64,000 nucleotides of DNA from Cryobacterium sp. GrIS_2_6 (GTDB taxonomy: Bacteria; Actinomycetota; Actinomycetes; Actinomycetales; Microbacteriaceae): the NCBI RefSeq assembly GCF_035984545.1, contig NZ_JAXCHP010000001.1, forward strand, positions 3,224,001-3,288,000, given 5' to 3'. Below, piece by piece: positions 52,770-61,322 of this stretch. Numbering within the stretch: the first letter of the stretch is position 1; every line of letters begins with the position of its first letter. The position numbers and the translations under genes were made by a program. The notes beneath the pieces were generated by a model. The model searched no databases and had not been told where the DNA came from. It saw nothing but the letters and a program-made list of their open reading frames with translations.

Positions 52770-53180
52770 ATGCGCACTTCACCGAACCGCCTCGTCGCCA
52801 CCGTCTTCGGAGCCGTCTACCTGCTCGTCGGCCTGCTCGGCTTCGCCGTCACGGGCGGGGTCAGCTTCATCGCCACCCAGGGCGGGCTCCTGCTCGGCCT
52901 CTTCGCCGTCAACCCGCTGCACAATGTCGCCCACCTGCTGATCGGCGCCGCACTGCTCATCGCCGGACTCTCGGGCGTCACCGCGGCCAAGTCCGTCAAC
53001 ACCACGATCGGTGCGGTCTACCTGCTCCTCGGCATCGTCGGGTTCTTCATCGCGAGCTCAGCGCTCAACATCCTGGCCCTGAACACGGCAGACCACTTCC
53101 TGCACCTCGCGAGCGCGATCGTGCTGCTCGGGGCGGGCCTCGCCGCCGACAAGGTCGTTCGCCACTCCGCGGTCGCCTGA
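52770..53180 (+). CDS. DUF4383 family membrane protein
   Basis: 136 residues with four hydrophobic segments. The pattern NPLHNVAHLLIGAALLIAG and LNTADHFLHLASAIVLLGAG, with paired His-containing helices, is typical of DUF4383. Function unknown. The ATG at 52770 follows AGGAGG perfectly. A second membrane protein gene follows after 78 bp. Confidence 0.87.
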   Translation: MRTSPNRLVATVFGAVYLLVGLLGFAVTGGVSFIATQGGLLLGLFAVNPLHNVAHLLIGAALLIAGLSGVTAAKSVNTTIGAVYLLLGIVGFFIASSALNILALNTADHFLHLASAIVLLGAGLAADKVVRHSAVA

Positions 53181-53258
53181 ACCGCCGGCCCCTCTACACC
53201 GGCATTCGCCACGAAGCACGCCGCACCCCGAACCCCGCATCCACGAACAGGAGCTTCG

Positions 53259-53819
53259 ATGACCCCGATCAGCCGCCTCTGGCTCTCCTCTGCCGCCATC
53301 GGCGCGGGAACGATCCACCTCGCCGTGGGTGCGAGCGCCCCGGTGCTCCTCATGATCACCCTGGTCGGGCTCGGCGCTGCCGAGCTCGGCTGGGGCGCCG
53401 TAACGTTGGTCCGGGGGCGGGCACTCGCCCCAGGGGCAGCGCTCTTCGGAGCCCTGATCCCCGTCTTCGTCTGGGGCGCCGTCGCAACCCTCGGCAGCGG
53501 CCTCGGCGTGCCGGCGACCGCGACCGGTCTCCCGCTCCAGCCGATGGCCACCGCCACCCTCTTCGACCTCTTTCTGGCGGGCGGCCTCGCCGTAGCCGCG
53601 CGTCGAGCCGCCGCAGTACCCGAACCAGGGGCGGCCGCCACCGCGGAACCGGGCGGGTGGCGCTTTCTCGCGGCCCTCATGCTCGCCGCCATCGTCGTCT
53701 CCGGGCTCACTACCCCGGCGCTTGCCGCAACGGATGCCGGCGCGCACGCCGTCCCGCACGGCTCCCACGGTCTTCCCTCGGCCCCGACCCCCGAGACCCC
53801 GGCCAGCCACCACCACTAG
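53259..53819 (+). CDS. Membrane protein of unknown function
   Basis: 186 residues with about five hydrophobic segments. The C-terminal end carries a His-rich tail (HAVPHGSHGLPSAPTPETPASHHH), which could bind metal (inference). The ATG follows AGGAGC. I do not recognise the family. It sits next to the DUF4383-like gene and converges with a helicase gene, 7 bp apart. Confidence 0.75.
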   Translation: MTPISRLWLSSAAIGAGTIHLAVGASAPVLLMITLVGLGAAELGWGAVTLVRGRALAPGAALFGALIPVFVWGAVATLGSGLGVPATATGLPLQPMATATLFDLFLAGGLAVAARRAAAVPEPGAAATAEPGGWRFLAALMLAAIVVSGLTTPALAATDAGAHAVPHGSHGLPSAPTPETPASHHH

Positions 53820-53826
53820 ACGCGGG

Positions 53827-55119
53827 TCAGGACGCGGGCAGGGCGCCCTGGCTGCCCATGAACCGCTGCACGTCCTCGTCGACGATGATGTCGCTCGGCC
53901 GCAGCGGCCGGGTGAGGTAGAGGCCGTCGAGGCCGGTCAGCCGGCTGAGGGCAACGTAGGTCTGGCCGGGGCTGAAGGCCCGGGTGCCGAGGTCGACGAT
54001 CGCCCGTTCGTACGTCGCGCCCTGGGACTTGTGGATGGTGACCGCCCAGGCCAGCCGCAGCGGGAACTGGGTGAACTCGGCGACGACGTCCCTGCTGAGC
54101 TTCTTCGTCGCCTGGTTGTAGCTGTACTTGTACTTCTCCCACACGGCCGGCTCGACCTCGTGCGTCGTCCCGTCGATCTCGACGTAAACCGTCGAATCCA
54201 CCTTCGTGACCGTGCCGATGCTGCCGTTGACCCAGCGCGGGCCGCCGTCGAGCGGGGAGTCGTTGCGCAGGAACATCACCTGGGCGCCCACCTTGAGCTC
54301 GAGCACCGCGTCCGCTGGATAGGTGCGGCCGCCGAAGTCACCGGTGACCTCTGCCTTCGCGGTGAGCGCCTTGCCCGGCAGTCGCTTGAGCGCGGCCGCG
54401 TTGATCCGGTTGACCGCGTCGTTGCGGGTGGCGAGGGTGATCACGCCCTCTGCAGGCGGGGTGCGGGCGCCCGCCGCGTTGAGCGCGCCGCCGATCTCCG
54501 CGGTCACCTGCCCGTAGCGCACGGCGTTCAGCATGTGCCGGAAGTCGGCGTCCCGCTGCCGGTGCACCTCGGTGAGTTCGAAGATGCGCAGTTCAGCGCC
54601 CTTCCAGACCTTCGCGTCGAAGAACCACATCGACCGGTAGGTGTCGGTGAAGTACGCCCGCTCGTCGGAATCGCCGGGGACGGGCGCGAGCTGGTACGGG
54701 TCGCCGAACAGCACGATCTGAACACCGCCGAAGCTGTCGTTCGGGCGCTGCCTGGCCTGCCGGAGGCTGCGGTCGATCGCGTCCATCAGGTCGGCGTTGA
54801 CCATCGAGACCTCGTCGATCACGACGGTGTCGATCGTGTTGAGCAGCTTCTTGACCTGGTCGTTCTGGTCGATCGCGTGGTCGGCGATGACGCCGATCGG
54901 CAGCCGGAAGAGCGAATGGATCGTCTGCCCGCCCACGTTGAGCGCCGCGACACCGGTCGGGGCGGCGATCACGATCTGCTTGCTGGTGTTCCACGACAGG
55001 TGGTTCAGCAGCGTCGACTTGCCGGTGCCGGCGCGCCCGGTCACGAAGACATTCTGGCGCGTGTTCTCGATGGCCTGATAGACCTCGGCCTGCTCACGCG
55101 ACAACGAAATCGGGGACAC
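53827..55119 (-). CDS. Pif1-like helicase / RecD-like ATPase
   Basis: 430 residues, superfamily 1B helicase. Walker A GRAGTGKSTLL, motif Ia APTGVAALNVGG, motif II VVIDEVSMVNADL, motif III LFGDPYQLAPV, motif V/VI TIHKSQGATY and TYVALSRLTGLDG. The size matches bacterial Pif1-type proteins, which unwind DNA 5' to 3' and resolve secondary structures. The ATG at 55119 (MSPISLSREQAEVYQ) is natural; no strong ribosome-binding site. Confidence 0.93.
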   Translation of the reverse strand: MSPISLSREQAEVYQAIENTRQNVFVTGRAGTGKSTLLNHLSWNTSKQIVIAAPTGVAALNVGGQTIHSLFRLPIGVIADHAIDQNDQVKKLLNTIDTVVIDEVSMVNADLMDAIDRSLRQARQRPNDSFGGVQIVLFGDPYQLAPVPGDSDERAYFTDTYRSMWFFDAKVWKGAELRIFELTEVHRQRDADFRHMLNAVRYGQVTAEIGGALNAAGARTPPAEGVITLATRNDAVNRINAAALKRLPGKALTAKAEVTGDFGGRTYPADAVLELKVGAQVMFLRNDSPLDGGPRWVNGSIGTVTKVDSTVYVEIDGTTHEVEPAVWEKYKYSYNQATKKLSRDVVAEFTQFPLRLAWAVTIHKSQGATYERAIVDLGTRAFSPGQTYVALSRLTGLDGLYLTRPLRPSDIIVDEDVQRFMGSQGALPAS

Positions 55120-55269
55120 GGGTCGCTTTCAGTAGGAATGGAGGGAGCATTCCACTGTATCCGCCCTGGCCGGTGCCGGGGGCGGATGCCGGGCATCCGT
55201 GGACGACGCAGCTCCCGGCCCGCACTCACGCACGCCGGCACCTCAGAATCGCGCCCGTAGAATGTGGAC

Positions 55270-56346
55270 GTGAGCAACCGCGACCGCACGGCCCTGCGCG
55301 ACCGGGGTCGAACCCTCGTCGCCATCGTCGTGGTTGTCGTCCTCCTCGTCGCCGCGCTGTTCGCGGCGATCGGCTCGCTCAACCGCGAGGTATACAGCGC
55401 GGGTGGTTTTGTGCGCCAGTACCTCGACGCCCTGGCCAGGCACGACACCGCGAGCGCACTGAGCCTGCCGGGGGTGACCCCGACAACGGCAGAGCTCACG
55501 GCGGCCGGCCTGCCGACGGAACTTGCCGACACGCTGCTTCGGGCATCCGTGCTCAGTTCGATCACTGCGATCAGGCTCGTCAGCGACACGGTGAAGCCGG
55601 ACGCAGCCGACACAGGCACCGGCACCGGCACCGCCGAGGTGCACACCGTGACCTACGCCTTCGACCTCGACGGCGCGCCGCAGACGATGGAGTTCCGGGT
55701 GGCCAGGGCTGGAACGTACGCGGCGGTCTTCGACTCGTGGCGCTTCGACACCAGCCCCCTCGCGGTGCTCGGCGTCACGGTCTTGCACGAGGCGAGTTTC
55801 TCGGTCAACGGCCTCACCCTCGATACGCGCGCGCACGCGGCGGCCGACGCCCCGGTGACGTTCTCGAACCAGGCCGCGTACCTCGCGTTCGCCCCGGCCC
55901 GGTACACGATCGCGCACGAGTCGGCCCTGCTGAGCGCGGCGCCGCAGTCGGTTCCCGTGACGCAGTCCGGGGCGACGGATGTCTCGGTCGACGCCGAACC
56001 GAACGCGTCCTTCGTCGGGCAGGTCCAGTCTGAGCTCAACGCCTTCCTCGATTCCTGCGCGACGCAGACGGTCCTGCAGCCCTCGGATTGCCCCTTCGGG
56101 ATCGAGATCAACGACAGGGTCAAGTCGGTGCCGACCTGGTCGATTCCCGAATACCCGGCCGTGACGCTCGCCGCCGGGGACACCGCCTTCGACATGCCGG
56201 CGACGGCAGGCAGGGCGCACATCAAGGTCGCCGTGCAGTCGCTCTTCGACGGGGACCTCAGCACCCGGGACGAGGACGTTCCGTTCGCGGTCGCGATCCA
56301 GGTCGTGGTCGGGGCCGACGGGGCGCTCGCGATCCAGCTCCGCTGA
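55270..56346 (+). CDS. Membrane-anchored extracytoplasmic protein, unknown function
   Basis: 358 residues. One transmembrane helix near the N terminus (about residues 17-39, TLVAIVVVVVLLVAALFAAI) anchors a large outside domain of beta-rich sequence. It includes two Cys (DSCATQ and SDCPFG), possibly a disulphide. A Thr/Gly repeat (DTGTGTGTAE) lies near residue 115. The GTG at 55270 is preferred over one at 55264: TAGAAT (55258-55263) lies 6 nt before it, suggesting leaderless mRNA. No family recognised. Confidence 0.75.
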   Translation: MSNRDRTALRDRGRTLVAIVVVVVLLVAALFAAIGSLNREVYSAGGFVRQYLDALARHDTASALSLPGVTPTTAELTAAGLPTELADTLLRASVLSSITAIRLVSDTVKPDAADTGTGTGTAEVHTVTYAFDLDGAPQTMEFRVARAGTYAAVFDSWRFDTSPLAVLGVTVLHEASFSVNGLTLDTRAHAAADAPVTFSNQAAYLAFAPARYTIAHESALLSAAPQSVPVTQSGATDVSVDAEPNASFVGQVQSELNAFLDSCATQTVLQPSDCPFGIEINDRVKSVPTWSIPEYPAVTLAAGDTAFDMPATAGRAHIKVAVQSLFDGDLSTRDEDVPFAVAIQVVVGADGALAIQLR

Positions 56347-56362
56347 CCGGTTCCAGCAGGGA

Positions 56363-58372
56363 CTAGGGCTGGCGGGTGTCGCGCGAGGCGAGCCGCTTGA
56401 GCTGGGCGTTGTAGCGGATGAGCTCGGCCTCGCCGGTCCGGTCGGCGTTGCGGTCCTTGCGCCGGGTTTCCTTCTCGTCGCTGCGGGACCACTGGATCGC
56501 GACGGCGATCGCGAGTGCGATCGTCGGGATCTCGCCGACGCTCCAGGCGATGCCGCCGCCCAGCTGTTGGTCGGCGATCGCACTGACCCCCCAGGTGCGG
56601 CCCATCGCGCCGTACCAGTCGGCGAGGAGCAGGCCCGTCCCTGTCATCAGGGCGACCCCGAAGAAGGCGTGGAATGCCATCGTGCCGAGGAGCAGCAGCA
56701 GCCGGAAGGCGTAGGGCAGCCGGTACGGCACCGGGTCGATGCCGATCAGGGACTGCACGAACAGATACCCGGTGATCAGGAAGTGCACGACCATCCACTC
56801 GTGCCCGATGTGGTCGGTCGTCGCCCAGCTGAACAGGTTCGAGTAGTAGAACACCCAGAGGGACCCGGCCCAGAGCACCGCGGCGACGATCGGGTTCGTC
56901 AGGACGCCGGCGTACCGGGAGTGCACCGCGAGGAGGATCCACTCGCGGGCTCCGCGGCTCTCGTCTGTGCGCTTGTGGATGGCCCGGGCGGCGAGGGTGA
57001 TCGGGGCGCCGGGCACGAGGAACACCGGCACGAGCATGGTGAGCGCCATGTGCATCAGCATGTGCGACGAGAACAGGTACTTCGCGTACAGGTTGGCGCC
57101 GCCGTTGGTGATGTAGAAGAGGATGAGCATCCCGACCACCCAGGAGACGGTCCGGTAGACAGGCCAGGAGTCGCCGCGCCCCCGCAGCCGGTACACCCCG
57201 GCCAGGTAGAAGAAGAGCCCGAAGGCGCAGAACAGCACCCAGGCCAGGTCGAAGTCCCACTCGGTGAAGTACCGGGCGAAGGTCAGCTCTGGCGGCAGCA
57301 GCTCGCCGGTGAGGATCTGCGCGGGGGTCGAGGTGGCGACCTGGGTCGCCACGACCTGGGCGACCGGGGTCGCGGTACGGGCGAGCGCCGCAGCAACCCC
57401 TGAGGCGAGTCCCATGAAAGCGAGCTCGCCGACCACGAGCCACCAGAACCAGGTGCCAGCGCTGCGGCCGGCGGCGCCCGGTCCCGCGAGCGTGGCCCGG
57501 CGCATCCGCTCGACGAGGAACCGGCGTTGCAGCACGCCGAAACCGCCGAGCGTGATGAGGGCGACGACCTTCACGAGCACGAGGATGCCGTACGGCGTCA
57601 GAAGCCGGTCGATACTGCCGATCCGCAGTTCGGCGCTGACGTAACCGGAGGCCGCGACGACGATGAAACTCACGAGGGCGAGCGTCGAATACCGGCCGAT
57701 GACGGCGTTGATGCGCGTGCCGTCGAGCTGTTTGCGGAGCACGACGACCGTCAGGAGCCCGCCGAGCCAGATCGCCGCGAACACGAGGTGCAGGCCGAGT
57801 GCCGTGATCGCGACGTCGTGGCCCTGGCTGCCCGCTGCGTGGCCCTGGAGCGCCATCGGAACGAGGGCGCCGATCGCGAGGGCCGTGACGAAAACGAGCC
57901 CGGTCTGGCTGCGCACCGCGAAGCACAGCACCGTGACGCCCGCGGCGATGAGCGTGGTCGCGAGCCAGGCCTGGCCGAGTTCGATCTGGCTGAAGAACTG
58001 GCCGGCGGTCGCGCTGAAGCGGTCGTCGAAGGCCAACGGGACATCCGTCACCTGCAGGAACGTCAGGAACCCGGTGAGCGCGGAGGCGGCGGTGAAGAGT
58101 GCCGCGGCTCCCGCGGCGAAGTCGAGCGAGGTGCCGTATGCGCTCTCGCGGGGGCTGAGCGCGAAGCAGGCGAGCACGAGGGCGCCGATCGTGCCCGCGG
58201 CACCCAGGTTGACGAGCAGCTTCGCCACCGGGAGTCCCCAGCGCACGAGCGGCCCCGGGTCGGCGAGCAGTTGCGCAGCAGCGCCGCCGCCGTAGGCGAG
58301 GGCCAGCAGGGTCGAGAGCACGGCCACCAGGAGGAGGGCTGCAGGACCGGAGATCCGCACGAGACGAGACAC
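56363..58372 (-). CDS. CopD domain / CtaG cytochrome c oxidase assembly fusion
   Basis: 669-residue polytopic protein of two parts. The N-terminal half is a CopD-like copper importer domain, with GHAAGSQGHDVAITALGLHL carrying His ligands and LHLVFAAIWLGGL. The C-terminal half is a caa3-type CtaG domain, containing YITNGGANLYAKYLFSSHMLMHMALTMLVPVF and the paired His of SSHMLMHM. Such fusions in actinobacteria are thought to supply copper to cytochrome oxidase. It begins at GTG 58372, after GGAG. Confidence 0.9.
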   Translation of the reverse strand: MSRLVRISGPAALLLVAVLSTLLALAYGGGAAAQLLADPGPLVRWGLPVAKLLVNLGAAGTIGALVLACFALSPRESAYGTSLDFAAGAAALFTAASALTGFLTFLQVTDVPLAFDDRFSATAGQFFSQIELGQAWLATTLIAAGVTVLCFAVRSQTGLVFVTALAIGALVPMALQGHAAGSQGHDVAITALGLHLVFAAIWLGGLLTVVVLRKQLDGTRINAVIGRYSTLALVSFIVVAASGYVSAELRIGSIDRLLTPYGILVLVKVVALITLGGFGVLQRRFLVERMRRATLAGPGAAGRSAGTWFWWLVVGELAFMGLASGVAAALARTATPVAQVVATQVATSTPAQILTGELLPPELTFARYFTEWDFDLAWVLFCAFGLFFYLAGVYRLRGRGDSWPVYRTVSWVVGMLILFYITNGGANLYAKYLFSSHMLMHMALTMLVPVFLVPGAPITLAARAIHKRTDESRGAREWILLAVHSRYAGVLTNPIVAAVLWAGSLWVFYYSNLFSWATTDHIGHEWMVVHFLITGYLFVQSLIGIDPVPYRLPYAFRLLLLLGTMAFHAFFGVALMTGTGLLLADWYGAMGRTWGVSAIADQQLGGGIAWSVGEIPTIALAIAVAIQWSRSDEKETRRKDRNADRTGEAELIRYNAQLKRLASRDTRQP

Positions 58373-58433
58373 GGCTCCAGCTTAACCGGCCAGCCGGGTG
58401 GGTATGCCGAGAGCGGATGCCGCGGACCGGACG

Positions 58434-58471
58434 CAGAGGAGGGCGCCGGCCGAAGCCGACGCCCTCCTCTG
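58434..58471 (-). terminator. Terminator of hupB with UUCG loop
   Basis: 17-bp stem (one mismatch) whose loop reads TTCG on the minus strand, closed by C-G, a stable UUCG tetraloop. It lies about 90 nt after the hupB stop, beyond the 9-bp repeat. Confidence 0.75.
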
Positions 58472-58473
58472 TA

Positions 58474-58554
58474 TGAAGCAGGTGAAGCAGGTGAAGCAGG
58501 TGAAGCAGGTGAAGCAGGTGAAGCAGGTGAAGCAGGTGGAACGGGTGGAACGGG
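58474..58554. repeat. 9-bp minisatellite after hupB
   Basis: Seven perfect tandem copies of TGAAGCAGG (58474-58536) and two diverged copies TGGAACGGG (58537-58554). It lies between the hupB stop codon and its terminator, so it is probably in the hupB 3' untranslated region. The length is a multiple of 3, but no ribosome-binding site supports translation. Confidence 0.9.
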
Positions 58555-58562
58555 TGCCGATG

Positions 58563-58850
58563 TTACTTGGCGGCGGCCTTCAGCTTGCTGCCGGCGGTCA
58601 GCTTGACGCGGTGGCCTGCTGCGATGGCGATTTCTTCGCCGGTCTGCGGGTTGCGGCCGGTGCGCGCCGCGGTGGCGGTGCGCTCGACGCCGAGCCAGCC
58701 CGGGATGGTGACCTTGCCGTCGCTCGCGACGGTTTCGGCGAGTGCGGCAAAGAAAGCGTTGAGCACGCTGTCGACGGCAACCTGGCTCTGGCCAGAGTCT
58801 GCGGCAACCTTGGCAACGAGCTCGGTCTTGTTCAGCGACTTGTCAGCCAT
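58563..58850 (-). CDS. hupB: HU-family nucleoid protein
   Basis: 95 residues, normal for HU without the long basic C-terminal tail seen in mycobacterial HupB. Body: MADKSLNKTELVAKVAADSG, GKVTIPGWLGVERTATAARTGRNPQTGEEIAI, where the DNA-binding arm has GRNPQTG. Ends in lysine-rich KLTAGSKLKAAAK. The ATG at 58850 follows GAGGAGG. HU bends and compacts DNA. Its 3' region holds a minisatellite. Confidence 0.97.
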   Translation of the reverse strand: MADKSLNKTELVAKVAADSGQSQVAVDSVLNAFFAALAETVASDGKVTIPGWLGVERTATAARTGRNPQTGEEIAIAAGHRVKLTAGSKLKAAAK

Positions 58851-59160
58851 TGAGTGTCCTCCTCGGACCTTCGTCTGTAAAAAACAGGTATGCGGGTAAT
58901 GCGGGCGACGCCAGAAGGCGCATCCGTTGGTCGGTTGGACCGCGTTGAATCTAACAGAGTTCCGGGAACTTCCGCGTATTTCCGGCGTTTTTCGGCATCT
59001 TGGGGCGCTTTTTGCCCTTCCGGGAGTGCCATTTCCGCTGTACGCGGAATCCGGGGTCCCTCGACGAGACATCCGCCCGGGTACGAGAAAGGGGATGTCG
59101 ACCGAAGTCGACATCCCCTCATTCGCGTAACCGGAGTTCAGCGAAGCGATTCAGCGGGTG
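58851..59160 (-). other. Region between hupB and rpsN
   Basis: 310 bases with no gene. Contains the terminator of the rpsN operon (59090-59119) and presumably the hupB promoter, with an A/T-rich leader and a TAGATT candidate -10 (58949-58954, minus). No convincing -35 is seen. Confidence 0.6.
59090..59119 (-). terminator. Terminator of the rpmB-rpmG-rpsN operon
   Basis: 13-bp perfect arms AGGGGATGTCGAC and its complement around a loop that reads TTCG on the minus strand, followed by TTTCTCG. A classic UUCG-capped intrinsic terminator. Confidence 0.85.
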
Positions 59161-59466
59161 TTACCAGCTGGACTTGGTGATGCCGGGCAGCTCGCCGCGG
59201 TGCGCCATGTCGCGGAAACGCACGCGCGAGATGCCGAACTTGGAGAGGTGGCCACGGGGGCGACCGTCGACGGCGTCGCGGTTGCGCACGCGCACCGGCG
59301 AAGCGTTGCGGGGAAGCTTCTGGAGGCCGAGGCGGGCTGCCTCGCGCGACTCGTCCGTACCGGACTCGTCGACGAGGGCCTTCTTCAGCTCCAGGCGCTT
59401 GACGGCGTAACGGGCAACAACGATCTTGCGCTGTTCGTTACGGGCGATCTTGCTCTTCTTGGCCAT
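59161..59466 (-). CDS. rpsN: 30S ribosomal protein S14, zinc-free long form
   Basis: 101 residues. Starts [24 protein letters not shown] and has no CxxC pairs, so it is the long (C-) type that needs no zinc, unlike the short 61-residue type. Motif [30 protein letters not shown] is typical. It lies 3 nt after rpmG. In actinobacteria such forms are often switched on by zinc shortage under Zur control. Confidence 0.96.
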   Translation of the reverse strand: MAKKSKIARNEQRKIVVARYAVKRLELKKALVDESGTDESREAARLGLQKLPRNASPVRVRNRDAVDGRPRGHLSKFGISRVRFRDMAHRGELPGITKSSW

Positions 59467-59469
59467 GTG

Positions 59470-59637
59470 TTAGCGCTCCTCTCGGAAGTCAACGTGCTTG
59501 CGCACTACGGGGTCGTACTTCTTGAGCACGAGACGGTCGGGGTCGTTACGACGGTTCTTGCGGGTCACATATGTGTAACCGGTGCCGGCCGTCGAGCGGA
59601 GCTTGATGATCGGGCGGACGTCATGCTGCTTGGCCAT
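59470..59637 (-). CDS. rpmG: 50S ribosomal protein L33, zinc-free form
   Basis: 55 residues, [20 protein letters not shown] followed by [21 protein letters not shown]. No CxxC motif. The ATG overlaps the rpmB stop by one base (TAATG). The stop is followed after 3 nt by rpsN. Confidence 0.96.
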   Translation of the reverse strand: MAKQHDVRPIIKLRSTAGTGYTYVTRKNRRNDPDRLVLKKYDPVVRKHVDFREER

Positions 59638-59873
59638 TAGATTTTCTCCCCACGGGCGAGCAGGTCCTTGACGACCGACTCAATGCCACGAGCATCGATA
59701 ACCTTGATTCCCTTGACCGAGAGGGTCAGGGTGACGTTACGGCGCAACGAAGGCACGTAGTACTTTTTGGTCTGTACGTTCGGGTCGAAACGACGCTTGG
59801 TGCGTCGGTGCGAGTGCGAAACGTTGTGTCCAAAGCCGGGAACGGCTCCGGTCACCTGGCAGGTTGCTGCCAT
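59637..59873 (-). CDS. rpmB: 50S ribosomal protein L28
   Basis: 78 residues, [20 protein letters not shown], then [20 protein letters not shown]. Only one Cys, so no zinc knuckle. The ATG at 59873 follows GGAGGAG. The upstream 13 codons in frame are not translated. It is the first gene of rpmB-rpmG-rpsN. A perfect 7-bp hairpin (GAAGGGC/GCCCTTC, 59891-59908) lies about 18 nt before the start, just upstream of the ribosome-binding site. Confidence 0.95.
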   Translation of the reverse strand: MAATCQVTGAVPGFGHNVSHSHRRTKRRFDPNVQTKKYYVPSLRRNVTLTLSVKGIKVIDARGIESVVKDLLARGEKI

Positions 59874-59890
59874 GGTTCTCCTCCAATACC

Positions 59891-59908
59891 GAAGGGCGAA
59901 TGCCCTTC
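59891..59908 (-). promoter_or_regulatory. Hairpin upstream of rpmB
   Basis: Perfect 7-bp arms GAAGGGC/GCCCTTC with a 4-nt loop, placed immediately before the ribosome-binding site. It may be an RNA element for translational control of the operon. No clear Zur box was seen in the 175 bp upstream. Confidence 0.45.
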
Positions 59909-60048
59909 CCAAGATCTCTTGTCGGCCGTACGCAGCAGTTTCACTTCACTGGTTCAGGAAGCGAAGCCGATGCATTCCGGCAGTGCACGCAAAGATATGC
60001 GCAGCAACCGCCAACTCTACGGGTCGACGGGTGTCCGCGCAACTCGGC

Positions 60049-60453
60049 TCAGGCGATAACGGCGGCGGATGCCGCGGTGCACGCCGCGCACAGGCCGAAT
60101 ACGTCGACGACGTGGGCGGCCTGGGTGAAGCCGTGCTCGGCGGCGACGTTTTTCGCCCAGGTTTCGACGGCATCCGCTTCGATTTCAACGGTGAGGCCGC
60201 AGTGCCGGCAGATCAGGTGGTGGTGGTGCTCTGTCGTGCTGCAGGCCCGGTAGAGGCTTTCGCCGTCGGGCGACTGCAGGCAGTCGGCCTCGCCTTCGCC
60301 CGCGAGGTCGGCGAGGGCGCGGTAGACCGTCGCGAGCCCGATCGGGGATCCGGTGGCGTGCAGGCGGGTGTGCAGGCCTTGCACGCTCACGAATCCGACC
60401 GTGTCGCTGAGGGCGGTGCGCACGGCCTCGCGCTGCCAGGTGTTGCGCTTCAT
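60049..60453 (-). CDS. zur: Zinc uptake regulator Zur (Fur family)
   Basis: 134-residue Fur-family repressor. DNA-binding half contains GFVSVQGLHTRLHATGSPIGLATVYRALADL. Zinc/metal ligands: HHHHLICRHCGLTVEIE and VFGLCAACTA form the two Cys pairs (CxxC) with His. The pattern HHHHLICRxCG and EHGFTQAAHVVDVFG closely resembles Streptomyces Zur. The ATG at 60453 overlaps the permease stop (ATGA). Encoded last in the znu operon, so it is autoregulated if the operon is Zur-controlled. Confidence 0.93.
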   Translation of the reverse strand: MKRNTWQREAVRTALSDTVGFVSVQGLHTRLHATGSPIGLATVYRALADLAGEGEADCLQSPDGESLYRACSTTEHHHHLICRHCGLTVEIEADAVETWAKNVAAEHGFTQAAHVVDVFGLCAACTAASAAVIA

Positions 60454-61322
60454 GACTCCCACCCTAGGCTCGCCCGGGCGGCGGCACGACCGGAAGCCGG
60501 CCGGGTGGGCAGGGCGGCGGTCCGGGAACGGCCGGCCCGGGAGCGGAGCTGACGCACGGCGAGAGCCAGGAGGAAGAACGCTGCTGCGGTGAGCGCGATC
60601 GCGGGCCCGGCGGCGACGTCGAGGGCGCGCGAGAGCAGTACCCCGCTGATCCCGGCCGTCGCCCCGAGGACGGGTGCCGCGATGAGGATCTGACCCGCGG
60701 TGCGGGCGAGCAGGCGCGCGGCGGCCGCGGGGGCTGCGATCAGGGCGATCGCGAGGATTGCGCCGACCGCGGGCATCGCGGTGACGACGGTCGCGGTGAT
60801 GAGGCCCAGGGTCAGAAGTTCCATCGGCCATTCCCGGTATCCGGCCGCGCGGTATCCACTCGCATCGAAGGTCGAGAACAGCAGTTCCTTGCCGAAGAAG
60901 ACGATCACCAGAACGGCGACCACGAGGACGCCGCCGGCGAGGCCGATGTCGGAACCGGTCGTGGTCAGGATGGATCCGACGAGGAACGAATCGACGTGAA
61001 CGGGTAGCGACGGGTTGAGCGCCTGCAGGAGCACCCCGAGCGCGAAGCCCGCCGTGAGGACGATGCCAGAGGCCACCTGGCTGCCCTGGCGGCGCACCCG
61101 GCCGATCACGGTCATGATTCCGACGATGGCGATGCTCGCGACGAAGGCCCCGAGCGGAATGCTCAGCCCGAGCATCGCCGCGGCGACCGCGCCGGGGAAG
61201 GTGGCGTGGGTGAGGGCCTGGGCGAAGAAGGTGCGCCGGCGCAGCACGACGAGGGAGCCGACGAGGCCGCACAGTGCGCCGATCACGGTCGCGGCGATGA
61301 GGGCGGTGCTGAAGTAGTCCAT
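60450..61322 (-). CDS. Zinc ABC transporter permease, second copy
   Basis: 290 residues with about eight hydrophobic segments. The ABC-3 family signature is ALTHATFPGAVAAAMLG, followed by the coupling-helix region. The tail is Arg/Ala-rich. The ATG at 61322 shares a base with the stop of the other permease (TGATG). It is one of two ZnuB-like permeases here, probably forming a heterodimer. Confidence 0.92.
   Translation of the reverse strand: MDYFSTALIAATVIGALCGLVGSLVVLRRRTFFAQALTHATFPGAVAAAMLGLSIPLGAFVASIAIVGIMTVIGRVRRQGSQVASGIVLTAGFALGVLLQALNPSLPVHVDSFLVGSILTTTGSDIGLAGGVLVVAVLVIVFFGKELLFSTFDASGYRAAGYREWPMELLTLGLITATVVTAMPAVGAILAIALIAAPAAAARLLARTAGQILIAAPVLGATAGISGVLLSRALDVAAGPAIALTAAAFFLLALAVRQLRSRAGRSRTAALPTRPASGRAAARASLGWES

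Noticed and set aside
58474..58554. CRISPR-like array
   Set aside because: The 9-bp units are contiguous, with no spacers, so this is a minisatellite.
58398..58853. Protein with repeated Lys-Gln-Val
   Set aside because: The frame is antisense to hupB and driven by the 9-bp repeat; no start signal.
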